The notes under the pieces were generated by a model, which had not been told where the DNA came from, did no database searches, and saw only the letters and a program-made list of their open reading frames with translations. A DNA stretch of 50,992 nucleotides from contig NZ_GG693412.1 of NCBI RefSeq assembly GCF_000159435.1, forward strand, positions 491,356 to 542,347, read 5' to 3'. Numbering within the stretch: the first letter of the stretch is position 1; each line of letters opens with the position of its first letter. Shown here piece by piece: positions 6,949-14,442 of this stretch. The stretch is from Limosilactobacillus vaginalis DSM 5837 = ATCC 49540 (GTDB lineage Bacteria > Bacillota > Bacilli > Lactobacillales > Lactobacillaceae). Position numbers and translations under genes: made by a program.

Positions 6949-7623
6949 ATGTTAATTGTTCCAGATAATCAACGGTGGAAACGATTTACAATTAGTGGAG
7001 TCGTTTTTATTGTTTTGATGCTAATGATTAAGTTCAATTCAACAATTGGAACCACAATGGATGCAGTTTTTCAATCGTTATTTACTAGCCAACGCTTTGA
7101 AAATATTGGTTGGTTCCATGCCTTGATGACTTTAATTTCCTTTTTAGCAAGTCCTAAGCTTGATTTGCTATGGGTCCTGATTATTGCAATTGTTTTATGG
7201 CTAAGAAATTACCGAATTCCTGCAGTATGGGCAATCTGTACAATTATTGGTGGGGATGTCATAGGAACACTGGTCAAGCATTTTGTAAAACGGGCACGAC
7301 CAGCACAACACTTAGCTGCCGACGATGGCTATAGTTTTCCGAGCGGTCATACCCTTGGATTGTTTCTGGTTGCTGGGATCCTTTTCCTTGTGGTAATCCC
7401 AATAATTCAGAAAGCAGCTGTCCGGACGATTTGCCAATTATTATTAATTTTTGCAATTTTCTTCTTGGCGGTTTCACGGGTATACTTATATGCTCACTGG
7501 CCTGTAGATACAATTGCAGCAATGGTTTTGGCATATGCTTGGCTTCAAGTTGCTGAATGGCTATACGTAGCCTGGGCACCAAAACTGCGAGAGCTAAAAA
7601 TCTTTAGTAATTCAATTTATTAA
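6949..7623 (+). CDS. PAP2-superfamily phosphatase
   Basis: A 224-residue membrane phosphatase with about six hydrophobic segments. The three PAP2 signature elements are visible: KHFVKRARP (KxxxxxxRP), SFPSGHT (PSGH) and SRVYLYAHWPVD (SRxxxxxHxxxD). The catalytic residues (Lys, Arg, two His, Asp) are all present. Such enzymes dephosphorylate phosphatidic acid, phosphatidylglycerol phosphate or undecaprenyl pyrophosphate at the outer face of the membrane; which one is not decidable from sequence. The Shine-Dalgarno AGGAGA precedes the ATG. An intrinsic terminator follows directly, so the gene ends this transcription unit. Confidence 0.88.
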   Translation: MLIVPDNQRWKRFTISGVVFIVLMLMIKFNSTIGTTMDAVFQSLFTSQRFENIGWFHALMTLISFLASPKLDLLWVLIIAIVLWLRNYRIPAVWAICTIIGGDVIGTLVKHFVKRARPAQHLAADDGYSFPSGHTLGLFLVAGILFLVVIPIIQKAAVRTICQLLLIFAIFFLAVSRVYLYAHWPVDTIAAMVLAYAWLQVAEWLYVAWAPKLRELKIFSNSIY

Positions 7624-7629
7624 AAGAAG

Positions 7630-7668
7630 AACGCAAAGGATCATTTTTGATTTGTTTGCGTTTTTTAT
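7630..7668 (+). terminator. Terminator after the PAP2 gene
   Basis: AACGCAAA (7630-7637) pairs with TTTGCGTT (7655-7662), then a T-rich tail to 7669. It makes any translation start inside this stretch for the following gene unlikely. Confidence 0.75.
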
Positions 7669-7693
7669 TTCCCGGGAAATGGATGGTCTTTTG

Positions 7694-8179
7694 ATGAAAA
7701 TTAAAACGAAACGCCTTATTGTTGAAAGGGTTCACCGACAAAATGTTATTGAATTAACGCCACTGCTAAAATATCAATCATTATTCCAACAGGCAGGATT
7801 AGTTACAGTTGGAAAGGTTGATTTAGTTACTTTAGGGATGCTTGCCCAAACGGAATGTGTACTGCAAATAAGGGAAAGGGGAGAGCAAGGACTACTTGGC
7901 TTGATTATCCTTCTCCATTCCTACGATAAAACGGGTGCTATTCTTCCAAAGCAATACGAGGTTGGCTACCTACTTCTTCCACGAAAACAGCATCAAGGGT
8001 ACATGACAGAAGCGTTAAGTGCCGTTTGCGACCAGTTAAACCGCTCTCAGATCACGGTAACTGCAGAGGTAAGGAGCGATAATGCTTCGTCAATTGGTGT
8101 TTTAAGCCGGTGTAATTTTATTCGTATCACTATAAATCCAGGAATGATCGAACTCTGGAAGCGGCAAGATATGGGATGA
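7694..8179 (+). CDS. GNAT-family N-acetyltransferase
   Basis: About 161 residues resembling RimJ/RimL-type GNAT enzymes. It starts MKIKTKRLIVERVHRQN; the core has GLLGLIILL, then YEVGYLLLPRKQHQGYMTEAL, which corresponds to the strand and acetyl-CoA pyrophosphate loop (Q/R-x-x-G-x-G/A type, here HQGYM). Further on are SDNASSIGVLSRCNF, the usual end of the fold. These enzymes transfer an acetyl group from acetyl-CoA to a protein N-terminus or small amine; the substrate is unknown. The frame is open upstream to 7652, but that part lies inside the terminator. ATG 7694 gives the family-like N-terminus; ATG 7679 is the alternative. No strong Shine-Dalgarno is seen for either. Confidence 0.75.
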   Translation: MKIKTKRLIVERVHRQNVIELTPLLKYQSLFQQAGLVTVGKVDLVTLGMLAQTECVLQIRERGEQGLLGLIILLHSYDKTGAILPKQYEVGYLLLPRKQHQGYMTEALSAVCDQLNRSQITVTAEVRSDNASSIGVLSRCNFIRITINPGMIELWKRQDMG

Positions 8180-8183
8180 TGGC

Positions 8184-8211
8184 TTGCGTTATTAAATGAT
8201 GAGAGTATAAT
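8184..8211 (+). promoter_or_regulatory. Promoter of the lysine-permease transcript
   Basis: TTGCGT, 16 nt, TATAAT. The predicted start near 8218 falls at the beginning of the riboswitch P1 stem, as expected. Confidence 0.7.
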
Positions 8212-8212
8212 G

Positions 8213-8405
8213 TTATCGAAATGAAGAGGTTGCATTCTTTATCAGTATTGACTATTAGGAAAATAAGTTCCGGAGTAGTTTTGAAAGGAAAGAATGCCGA
8301 AATGCTGCTTAGCTTATTCTGAGCTGCATTGGGTCATGATTGAAAAAGTCATGGACTGTCGCGATAAATCGCGGGGCGCTTCGCTGAACGATTCAATGAT
8401 AAATC
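8213..8405 (+). promoter_or_regulatory. Lysine riboswitch (L box)
   Basis: The leader shows the conserved lysine-riboswitch elements in order: AGAGGTTGC at the start, the P2 pair GCATTCTTT...AAGAATGC, the conserved GAAAGGAAAGAATGCCGAA segment, a P3/P4 region with GCTGCATTGGG, and GGACTGTC before a P5 hairpin GCGAT-AA-ATCGC. The P1 strands (TTATC near 8213 and GATAA near 8400) close the structure. The downstream gene is an LysP-type permease, which fits. Lysine binding should favour the terminator at 8408-8448 and switch transport off. Confidence 0.88.
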
Positions 8406-8407
8406 TT

Positions 8408-8448
8408 GGATCTTCTAATGAGGTTGCCTTGTTGGAAGATCCTTTTTT
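8408..8448 (+). terminator. Riboswitch-controlled terminator upstream of the lysine permease
   Basis: GGATCTTC (8408-8415) pairs with GAAGATCC (8435-8442), followed by T6. It lies between the riboswitch and the coding region, so it is the expression platform. Confidence 0.85.
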
Positions 8449-8489
8449 ATTGAGTAAGTCGCTCAGATATTTTACAGGAGGAATTTAAG

Positions 8490-9968
8490 ATGACAGAAGA
8501 CACGGGTAATGGTCAGGGGCAGATAAAAAGAACACTTAAAACACGTCACCTGGCAATGATTGCTCTTGGTGGAACGATTGGTACTGGTCTATTTATTACC
8601 AGTGGTTCGGCAATTTCAACTGCTGGACCAGGCGGGGCTTTAGTTGCATACGGAATCATGGGGATTATGGTTTATTTCTTGATGACTAGCCTTGGTGAAA
8701 TGTCGACTTATATGCCGCTTACCGGATCGTTTTCTGCATTTTCATCAAAGTTTGTTGATCCAGCACTAGGCTTTGCTATGGGATGGAACTATTGGTTTAA
8801 CTGGGCGATTACAATTCCAGTTGATGTAACCAGTGCGGGAATTGTAATGAATTTCTGGTTGCCACATGTTCCTAGCTGGGTATTTAGTACGGTTGTCTTG
8901 GTTTTAGTATTCCTTATCAACTATTTATCAGTTCGTTCGTACGGTGAAACAGAATACTGGTTAGCATTAATTAAGGTAATTACCGTGATCGTTTTCTTAA
9001 TTGTCGGTGTTGCAATCATTCTGGGAATTATGGGCGGTCAACCAGTTGGCTTCAGCAACTTCCACTACAAGAAAGCTCCATTTGTTGGCGGCATTCCTGC
9101 AATTATTAGTGTATTCTTGGTTGCTGGTTTCTCTTTCCAGGGGACAGAATTAGTTGGGATTACTGCTGGAGAGGCTGCTACTCCTGAAAAGTCAATTTCA
9201 AAGGCAATTCATTCAACTTTCTGGCGAATCCTTCTTTTCTATATCTTTGCCATTTTTGTAATTGCATGTGTCCTGCCATACACAGATAAGAACCTGTTAA
9301 ATTCGGATGTTACTAACATTACGATGAGTCCGTTTACAATCATTTTTAAGCGGGCTGGATTAGCGGTTGCTGCCAGTATCATGAATGCGGTTATCTTAAC
9401 TGCGGTTGTTTCTGCGGCTAACTCTGGTTTATATGCTTCAACCCGGATGCTTTACTCGCAGGCTCGTGAAGGTTACGCATGGCGATTCTTCGGCTATGTT
9501 AACCGTCGGGGAATACCGATTTATGCATTAATTGGGACGATGGTTGTGTCATCATTGGCATTTGCAACTCAGTTTGTGGTTCCTCAAGCTTACCTTTACC
9601 TAACAGATGCTTCTGGACTGTGTGGCTTTATTGCATGGCTAGGAATTGCCATTTCACATTACCGGTTCCGGAAAGCTTACACCGCTCAGGGCCATACTGT
9701 AAGCGAACTTAAATATCACGCAACCCTGTATCCTTTTGGACCGATTTTTGCGTTTGTTCTTTGTACAATTGTTATTTGCGGGCAGAACGTTGAGGCCTTT
9801 GCAAAACTTGACTGGTCAAATATTTTGATTACGTACATGAGTGTACCGTTATTCCTAATTTTGTTCTTCTACTACAAAATTCGTTATAAGACCCATATTA
9901 TTCCGTTGAAGGAAGTAGATCTTTCTCGGCAGACTAAGGGTGAAAAGTATGACCCAGAACAAAATTAA
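8490..9968 (+). CDS. lysP: Lysine-specific permease, APC family
   Basis: A 492-residue amino-acid permease with about 12 membrane segments. The N-terminus has LKTRHLAMIALGGTIGTGLF, the substrate-backbone binding GTIGTG motif of the AAT/LysP branch of APC transporters. The middle has GFSFQGTELVGITAGEA, also typical of LysP. It should import L-lysine with protons. The strongest specificity clue is the upstream lysine riboswitch and terminator, which predict high expression only when lysine is scarce. A strong Shine-Dalgarno AGGAGG lies ahead of ATG 8490. It is monocistronic and ends in two consecutive hairpins. Confidence 0.9.
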   Translation: MTEDTGNGQGQIKRTLKTRHLAMIALGGTIGTGLFITSGSAISTAGPGGALVAYGIMGIMVYFLMTSLGEMSTYMPLTGSFSAFSSKFVDPALGFAMGWNYWFNWAITIPVDVTSAGIVMNFWLPHVPSWVFSTVVLVLVFLINYLSVRSYGETEYWLALIKVITVIVFLIVGVAIILGIMGGQPVGFSNFHYKKAPFVGGIPAIISVFLVAGFSFQGTELVGITAGEAATPEKSISKAIHSTFWRILLFYIFAIFVIACVLPYTDKNLLNSDVTNITMSPFTIIFKRAGLAVAASIMNAVILTAVVSAANSGLYASTRMLYSQAREGYAWRFFGYVNRRGIPIYALIGTMVVSSLAFATQFVVPQAYLYLTDASGLCGFIAWLGIAISHYRFRKAYTAQGHTVSELKYHATLYPFGPIFAFVLCTIVICGQNVEAFAKLDWSNILITYMSVPLFLILFFYYKIRYKTHIIPLKEVDLSRQTKGEKYDPEQN

Positions 9969-9972
9969 TTAG

Positions 9973-10029
9973 AATTTGAAGAGGGTTTCTATACCGAGAA
10001 AATTTAGGTATGGGAATCCTTTTCGAATT
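9973..10029 (+). terminator. Long 23-bp hairpin directly after lysP
   Basis: Positions 9973-9995 pair with 10007-10029 without any bulge (18 Watson-Crick and 5 G-T pairs), with an 11-nt loop. No T-tract follows, so it may protect the 3' end or help terminate rather than act alone. Confidence 0.5.
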
Positions 10030-10032
10030 TAG

Positions 10033-10068
10033 GAAGAGGACTTCTGGTTCAGTCTCTTCTTTTTTTTA
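10033..10068 (+). terminator. Terminator of the lysP transcript
   Basis: GAAGAG-GACT pairs with AGTC-TCTTC (one bulged G) and is followed by an uninterrupted run of nine T. It stands 3 nt after the long hairpin. Confidence 0.8.
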
Positions 10069-10127
10069 ATGTTCAATGTTAGAATGGTAAAGTTGTTTTT
10101 CATAAATTAAAGGGGGAGAAGCGTTTA

Positions 10128-10769
10128 ATGATTGCACTTGCAGGGACAATAGGCGCCGGGAAAACAAGCCTAACCGGATTGCTGGCTGATCATTTGAATA
10201 GCCAAGCATTTTATGAATCTGTTGATGATAATAAGATTTTGCCGCTCTTTTATAAGGACCCGAAAAAGTATGGTTTTTTACTGCAAATTTACTTTTTAAA
10301 TCGACGACTAGATGAGATTAAAGATTCTTTTGGAAATGATTTAAATGTCCTTGACCGTTCAATTTTTGAAGATGCATTGTTGTTTAAACTCAATGCTGAT
10401 ATGGGGCGGGCAACCGAAACAGAATCGGATATTTACTCATCATTACTGCACAACATGATGGAAGAGTTACCTGAACAACCTCACCAAAAAGCACCTAATC
10501 TGCTAATCACGATCCAGGTTTCATTCGAAACAATGCTGGAGCGGATAAAAAAACGTGGTCGGTCATACGAACAGCTCGCTAATGACCCATCTCTCTATAA
10601 TTACTACAAGAACCTTAATGAACGCTACCGTGATTGGTATCAACAATATAATGCTAGTCCTAAAATGCTGATTGATGGGGATAAGTATGACTTTGTCGAA
10701 GATCCAGTAGCGGCACGTCAAGTATTGAAAATGATTGATCAAAAATTAATCGAACTTGGTTTGAAATAA
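10128..10769 (+). CDS. Deoxynucleoside kinase (deoxyadenosine/deoxyguanosine kinase type)
   Basis: A 213-residue kinase of the dNK/TK2 family. The P-loop GTIGAGKTS is at residues 6-14, followed by the substrate-binding glutamate in FYESVDDN, YFLNRRLDEIK, the DRS motif in LDRSIFEDALLF and the LID arginines in RIKKRGRSYEQ. These enzymes phosphorylate deoxynucleosides from ATP in salvage; lactobacilli depend on them heavily. Only one kinase is present, whereas some lactobacilli have a tandem dAK/dGK pair. Specificity for dA, dG or dC cannot be assigned from sequence alone. The Shine-Dalgarno GGGGGAG supports ATG 10128. Confidence 0.87.
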   Translation: MIALAGTIGAGKTSLTGLLADHLNSQAFYESVDDNKILPLFYKDPKKYGFLLQIYFLNRRLDEIKDSFGNDLNVLDRSIFEDALLFKLNADMGRATETESDIYSSLLHNMMEELPEQPHQKAPNLLITIQVSFETMLERIKKRGRSYEQLANDPSLYNYYKNLNERYRDWYQQYNASPKMLIDGDKYDFVEDPVAARQVLKMIDQKLIELGLK

Positions 10770-10772
10770 TTG

Positions 10773-10801
10773 TTGACACTAAATTTAAATGATGATATAT
10801 T
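10773..10801 (+). promoter_or_regulatory. Promoter of the tRNA-Val/tRNA-Leu unit
   Basis: TTGACA, 17 nt, TATATT, about 33 nt before the tRNA-Val gene. A near-consensus promoter, as expected for stable RNA. Confidence 0.85.
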
Positions 10802-10833
10802 AATAAAGTTCCATTATGAATATATCATTTTTC

Positions 10834-10906
10834 GGAGGATTAGCTCAGTTGGGAGAGCATCTGCCTTACAAGCAGGAGGTCACAGGTTCGAGCCCTGTAT
10901 CCTCCA
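10834..10906 (+). tRNA. tRNA-Val (anticodon TAC)
   Basis: A 73-nt cloverleaf: acceptor GGAGGAT pairs with ATCCTCC, D arm GCTC/GAGC, anticodon loop CTTACAA, T arm ACAGG-TTCGAGC-CCTGT. CCA is not encoded. Confidence 0.97.
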
Positions 10907-10909
10907 TAT

Positions 10910-10992
10910 GCGGATGTGGCGGAATTGGCAGACGCGCAAGATTTAGGATCTTGTATCTTTTAGATGTAAGGGTTCAAGTCCCTTCATCCGCA
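10910..10992 (+). tRNA. tRNA-Leu (anticodon TAG)
   Basis: An 83-nt class II tRNA with a long variable arm. Acceptor GCGGATG pairs with CATCCGC, and the anticodon stem CAAGA/TCTTG encloses TTTAGGA. CCA is not encoded. It starts 4 nt after tRNA-Val, so both come from one transcript. An AT-rich palindrome (about 10994-11015) follows. Confidence 0.96.
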
Positions 10993-11022
10993 TTTGAAAT
11001 AATACTTTATTTCAAAATCATA

Positions 11023-11052
11023 TTGACATCGGTCTGTGACACGTGGTATATT
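11023..11052 (+). promoter_or_regulatory. Promoter of the tRNA-Gly/tRNA-Arg unit
   Basis: TTGACA, 18 nt, TATATT, about 24 nt upstream of tRNA-Gly. Confidence 0.8.
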
Positions 11053-11075
11053 AATTATTGTTGCAGAACAGTTAT

Positions 11076-11147
11076 GCGGAAGTAGTTCAGTGGTAGAACA
11101 TCACCTTGCCATGGTGGGGGTCGCGGGTTCGAATCCCGTCTTCCGCT
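11076..11147 (+). tRNA. tRNA-Gly (anticodon GCC)
   Basis: Acceptor GCGGAAG pairs with CTTCCGC. The anticodon stem TCACC/GGTGG encloses TTGCCAT, and the T arm is GCGGG-TTCGAAT-CCCGT. Discriminator T; CCA is not encoded. Confidence 0.97.
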
Positions 11148-11153
11148 CTTTAT

Positions 11154-11227
11154 GCACCCATAGCGCAATTGGATAGAGTGTCTGACTACGAATCAGAAGG
11201 TTGAAGGTTCGACTCCTTCTGGGTGCA
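11154..11227 (+). tRNA. tRNA-Arg (anticodon ACG)
   Basis: Acceptor GCACCCA pairs with TGGGTGC. The anticodon stem TCTGA/TCAGA encloses CTACGAA. A34 is expected to be converted to inosine by TadA. CCA is not encoded. It starts 6 nt after tRNA-Gly. Confidence 0.97.
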
Positions 11228-11233
11228 CTACTT

Positions 11234-11276
11234 AAAAGCGTGGCACACTACTTAGTGTTGTCACGCTTTTTCTTTT
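11234..11276 (+). terminator. Terminator between tRNA-Arg and tRNA-Pro
   Basis: AAAAGCGTG (11234-11242) pairs with CACGCTTTT (11262-11270), with an inner CACTA/TAGTG stem. The T-rich tail runs to the first base of tRNA-Pro. Confidence 0.8.
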
Positions 11277-11350
11277 CGGAACTTAGCTCAGCTTGGTAGA
11301 GCGCTGCGTTCGGGACGCAGAGGTCGCAAGTTCAAATCTTGTAGTTCCGA
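11277..11350 (+). tRNA. tRNA-Pro (anticodon CGG)
   Basis: Acceptor CGGAACT pairs with AGTTCCG. The anticodon stem CTGCG/CGCAG encloses TTCGGGA. CCA is not encoded. It begins immediately after a terminator tail and has no promoter of its own that I can see, so it probably depends on read-through. Confidence 0.95.
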
Positions 11351-11367
11351 TTATTATAAATGTAGAG

Positions 11368-11408
11368 AGCAGGGGAAACTAATCTGTTAGTTCTATCCTG
11401 CTTTTTTT
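11368..11408 (+). terminator. Terminator after the tRNA cluster
   Basis: AGCAGG pairs with CCTGCT, with an inner AACTAA/TTAGTT stem, followed by T7. Confidence 0.8.
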
Positions 11409-11471
11409 AGTAGTAGTGACTTGGCGAAAGACACTTTGCTTTAGATTACAATCAATTTTTAGGAACGGCTT

Positions 11472-12512
11472 ATGACAAGGAAATTATTCTACTTATTATT
11501 AATACCGGTAATTATTCTGGGAGTGCTTCTCTGGAGCCCGCAAAAAAATGTGAATGCCAGTCAGGTTGATAGAAAAACTAAGCTGGAATTACAAGCATAC
11601 CTTCATGATCACCATATTAATGGAATTATCCTCGTTAACGGGAAAAAGGATCAACCAGTAGTTTTAAGGAATAAACTTACAACTAATCCAGCACAGGTTG
11701 TTACTCCTAATGCCCTATTTCCGATTGGTTCGTTGCAAAAATTGATAACGGGAGTCGCAGTGTACCAGCTCGTTCAAAAGGGTGAACTGAAGTGGAGTAC
11801 GCCACTAAGCAAATATTATCCCCAAATTCAGGGAAGCGACCAGATAACGTTACAACAGTTAATGACTCATACGAGTGGGCTGCAAAACGATGGTGCGTTA
11901 CCGAAGAAAACATTAAATAACGAACAAAGTCAGGAACGGTTCTTCCTTCATCACTTTAAGAATACAGCCAATCATGATTGGAACTATCAGGATATTGATT
12001 TTGAAATACTAGGTGCGATTATTCGCCAGCGGACTCATGGCGGTTACTATCACTATATTAAAAAGACAATTTTGAAACCGTTGAATCACCATCAGCTAAA
12101 AATGGTGTATCAGGTAAAACCGCGTAAAGTACTGCAAACTATGCAACCAGGGATGACTTGGCAGATGCTATCACAAGCCGCTTCGTCAGAAATTGGTGCC
12201 GGTGATTTGTTACTCTCACCATTAAACTATTGGAACTTTATTTACCACGGTGTACTCAGTAAGCCAAAACTTATTAAGAACTTTGCTAATCAACCTAAGA
12301 GCCAGCGTGAAGCTTATTTTGGCGGTATTTATTTTCAGGGAACGGTTATCCGGGCTAATGGTAGCGAACCGGGATATAATTGCTGCTTCTTTGCAGATTA
12401 TAAAACTAAAAGAACGCTGATGCTGTTTACCAATAACATTGATTATCAAACTCTGCGCCAAACTGCTGAAGAACTTTATGAAATTTACTATGGTGAGCAA
12501 ATTCAGCCATAG
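11472..12512 (+). CDS. Membrane-anchored serine hydrolase, class C beta-lactamase/DltE-like fold
   Basis: A 346-residue protein with an N-terminal hydrophobic anchor (residues 5-21) and an extracellular catalytic domain. The nucleophile motif SxxK is SLQK (Ser87-Lys90). LMTHTSGL follows, the tyrosine element is NYQDIDF where YSN is usual, and the C-terminal element GSEPGYN occupies the place of the KTG/HxG motif. These features fit the penicillin-binding/beta-lactamase-like esterase family, whose members include D-Ala-D-Ala peptidases and lipoteichoic-acid D-alanine esterases. It is probably not a resistance enzyme; the target is likely a cell-envelope ester or peptide (inference). The gene stands alone between the tRNA cluster and adh. 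Confidence 0.8.
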   Translation: MTRKLFYLLLIPVIILGVLLWSPQKNVNASQVDRKTKLELQAYLHDHHINGIILVNGKKDQPVVLRNKLTTNPAQVVTPNALFPIGSLQKLITGVAVYQLVQKGELKWSTPLSKYYPQIQGSDQITLQQLMTHTSGLQNDGALPKKTLNNEQSQERFFLHHFKNTANHDWNYQDIDFEILGAIIRQRTHGGYYHYIKKTILKPLNHHQLKMVYQVKPRKVLQTMQPGMTWQMLSQAASSEIGAGDLLLSPLNYWNFIYHGVLSKPKLIKNFANQPKSQREAYFGGIYFQGTVIRANGSEPGYNCCFFADYKTKRTLMLFTNNIDYQTLRQTAEELYEIYYGEQIQP

Positions 12513-12631
12513 TGAATAAAATTTATTTGCTAAAATACTCACAATTGGTATTAATTAAGTGATGCTAGCTTCAGTAAATTGGTGGAGAACTAATAGAATA
12601 TTGGTCTGTCAATTTCCTGTTTATTTATTCA

Positions 12632-12645
12632 CAAAAGCGCTTTAA
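12632..12645. promoter_or_regulatory. Catabolite-responsive element (cre)-like site upstream of adh
   Basis: CAAAAGCGCTTTAA matches the CcpA site pattern TGAAAGCGCTTTCA at 11 of 14 positions. It is about 67 nt upstream of the adh start, close to a likely promoter. Confidence 0.45.
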
Positions 12646-12711
12646 AAACTGAATTGGATTTGTTATTATATCTTGTGTAAAAGATAACAAGTTCAAAGGA
12701 GATTTTAGATT

Positions 12712-13734
12712 ATGAAAGCTGCTGTTATTAACGATCCAGTAGATGGTTACGTTACTGTTAAGGATGTTCAACTTCGGGATCTTAAACCAGGTGAAGCCTT
12801 AGTTGATATGGAATATTGTGGTCTTTGTCACACCGACTTGCACGTTGCTGCTGGTGACTTTGGTAAGAAGCCAGGTCGGATTATTGGTCACGAAGGTGTT
12901 GGTCGTGTATCTAAAGTTGCTCCTGGTGTTACTTCCTTAAAGGTTGGGGACCGGGTATCAATTGCTTGGTTCTTCAAGGGCTGTGGACACTGTGAATACT
13001 GCCTTACTGGTCGTGAAACACTTTGCCGGAACGTTTTGAATGCTGGTTACACTGCTGATGGTGCAATGGCACAACAATGTATCGTTCCTGCTGACTATGC
13101 TGTTAAGGTTCCAGAAGGCCTTGACCCAGTTGAAGCTACTTCATTAACTTGTGCCGGTGTTACTATGTACAAGGCATTGAAGGTTGCTGACATTAAGCCA
13201 GGTCAATGGGTATCTATCGTTGGTGCCGGTGGTCTTGGTAACTTGGGTATTCAATTTGCCCACAATGTCTTCGGTGCTCACGTTATTGCCGTTGATGGTA
13301 ACCCTGAAAAGCTTGAAGCTGCTAAGGAAAACGGTGCTGAAATTGTTATCAACCGTCATGATGGCGATGTTGACAAGCAAATCCAAGAAAAGGTTGGCGG
13401 TGTTCACGCTGCTGTTGTAACTGCTGTTTCAGCTTCAGCATTTGACCAAGCCGTTGATTCCCTCCGTCCAGATGGTAAGTTGGTTGCCGTTGCTCTTCCA
13501 CAAGGTGACATGAAGCTTAACATTGCTAAGACAGTTCTTGACGGAATTATCGTTGCTGGTTCATTAGTTGGTACCCGTCAAGACTTAGCTGAATGTTTCC
13601 AATTTGGTGCTGAAGGTAAGGTTCACCCAATTGTTAAGACACGGAAGTTAAGTGAAATCAACGACATGATCCAAGAATTAAAGGATAACAAGGTTGTTGG
13701 TCGTAACGTTGTTGACTTCAGCTTAGAAGATTAA
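12712..13734 (+). CDS. adhP: Zinc-dependent alcohol dehydrogenase (AdhP type)
   Basis: A 340-residue medium-chain dehydrogenase/reductase that interconverts ethanol and acetaldehyde with NAD(H). The catalytic zinc ligands lie in CGLCHTDLH and GHEGVGRV. The structural zinc site is CGHCEYC followed by C seven residues later (CLTGRETLC). The Rossmann motif is GAGGLGNLG. It is in the length range of bacterial AdhP. Codon use is strongly optimised, like the ribosomal genes in this window, which suggests high expression and fits heterofermentative NADH re-oxidation. It has a good Shine-Dalgarno (AAAGGAG), a cre-like site upstream and a terminator downstream. Confidence 0.93.
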   Translation: MKAAVINDPVDGYVTVKDVQLRDLKPGEALVDMEYCGLCHTDLHVAAGDFGKKPGRIIGHEGVGRVSKVAPGVTSLKVGDRVSIAWFFKGCGHCEYCLTGRETLCRNVLNAGYTADGAMAQQCIVPADYAVKVPEGLDPVEATSLTCAGVTMYKALKVADIKPGQWVSIVGAGGLGNLGIQFAHNVFGAHVIAVDGNPEKLEAAKENGAEIVINRHDGDVDKQIQEKVGGVHAAVVTAVSASAFDQAVDSLRPDGKLVAVALPQGDMKLNIAKTVLDGIIVAGSLVGTRQDLAECFQFGAEGKVHPIVKTRKLSEINDMIQELKDNKVVGRNVVDFSLED

Positions 13735-13793
13735 TCTATAAATATCCCCTTTTTGAAATTTAGCGGGAGTGAGATGTTGAGTCTCACAAACGT

Positions 13794-13850
13794 AAATAAG
13801 CTCCTAGAGTAAGGTAAGGCCGAGCTCCGGGGGCTTATTTTGTACTTTTT
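13794..13850 (+). terminator. Terminator after adhP
   Basis: AAATAAGCTCC (13794-13804) pairs with GGGGCTTATTT (13830-13840), then a T-rich stretch. A smaller hairpin GTGAGA/TCTCAC at 13769-13787 lies just upstream. Confidence 0.7.
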
Positions 13851-13917
13851 TCTAAATAATTTGCTAACACTTGCTCTTTATTGAGACTGTTTTCTGGTCC
13901 CTAATTTAATATTGTGG

Positions 13918-13942
13918 TAAAATTTGGTCAAGATTAGTCAAG
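13918..13942 (+). promoter_or_regulatory. CtsR operator with overlapping promoter
   Basis: Tandem heptads GGTCAAG (13926-13932) and AGTCAAG (13936-13942) separated by 3 nt match the CtsR box RGTCAAA-NAN-RGTCAAA except for the last base of each heptad. TAAAAT at 13918-13923 is a likely -10, so the box covers the transcription start. The -35 is weak. Confidence 0.85.
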
Positions 13943-13960
13943 AAATTTGGAGGTGATGGA

Positions 13961-14428
13961 ATGGAAGAGAAAAGCATTTCTGACATTATTGAGGAGTATT
14001 TGAAACAAATACTTGGTGAGTCATCTCAAATTGAAATTCGTCGTTCGGAAATTGCCAACCATTTTGATGTTGTTCCGTCACAAATTAATTACGTAATCAA
14101 AACCCGATTTACTATTCAGCATGGATATTTAGTGCAAAGTAAACGTGGTGGTGGCGGTTATATTCGAATTGAGCGCGTTAATTTACTTGATAATGTTGAT
14201 GTGTTAAACTCACTGATCCAAGCAATCGGGGATTCAATTAGTGAGCGTGATGCTTATGACATTGTTCGAACGCTTTATGATGAAAAGCTGCTGACAAGGC
14301 GTGAGGGGGATTTAATGCTAGTTGCCTTGTCAAAGCAGACCCTAAATGTGAATGATTGCAATGTTGAAGCTCGATTAAGAGCAAGAATTTTAATTTCAAT
14401 GCTTAATCGTTTACGGTATGAGAGCTAG
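13961..14428 (+). CDS. ctsR: Class III heat-shock repressor CtsR
   Basis: A 155-residue repressor. The N-terminus SISDIIEEYLKQIL begins the winged helix-turn-helix; the wing contains the glycine-rich KRGGGGYIRIER, the known thermosensing loop, where heat loosens DNA binding. The C-terminal dimer domain contacts McsB or Clp partners in relatives. No mcsA or mcsB lies between ctsR and clpC, in contrast to Bacillus, which fits lactobacilli. The CtsR box just upstream implies autoregulation. The Shine-Dalgarno GGAGGTGA supports ATG 13961, and clpC begins 14 nt after the stop. Confidence 0.95.
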   Translation: MEEKSISDIIEEYLKQILGESSQIEIRRSEIANHFDVVPSQINYVIKTRFTIQHGYLVQSKRGGGGYIRIERVNLLDNVDVLNSLIQAIGDSISERDAYDIVRTLYDEKLLTRREGDLMLVALSKQTLNVNDCNVEARLRARILISMLNRLRYES

Positions 14429-14442
14429 GAGGAAAGCAGTTA

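Noticed and set aside
8294-8488. A 64-codon frame upstream of lysP
   Set aside because: It lies inside the lysine riboswitch and its terminator, with no suitable ribosome-binding site.
10816-11085. An 89-codon open frame across the tRNA-Val and tRNA-Leu genes
   Set aside because: It is a translation of two clear tRNA genes and their spacer.
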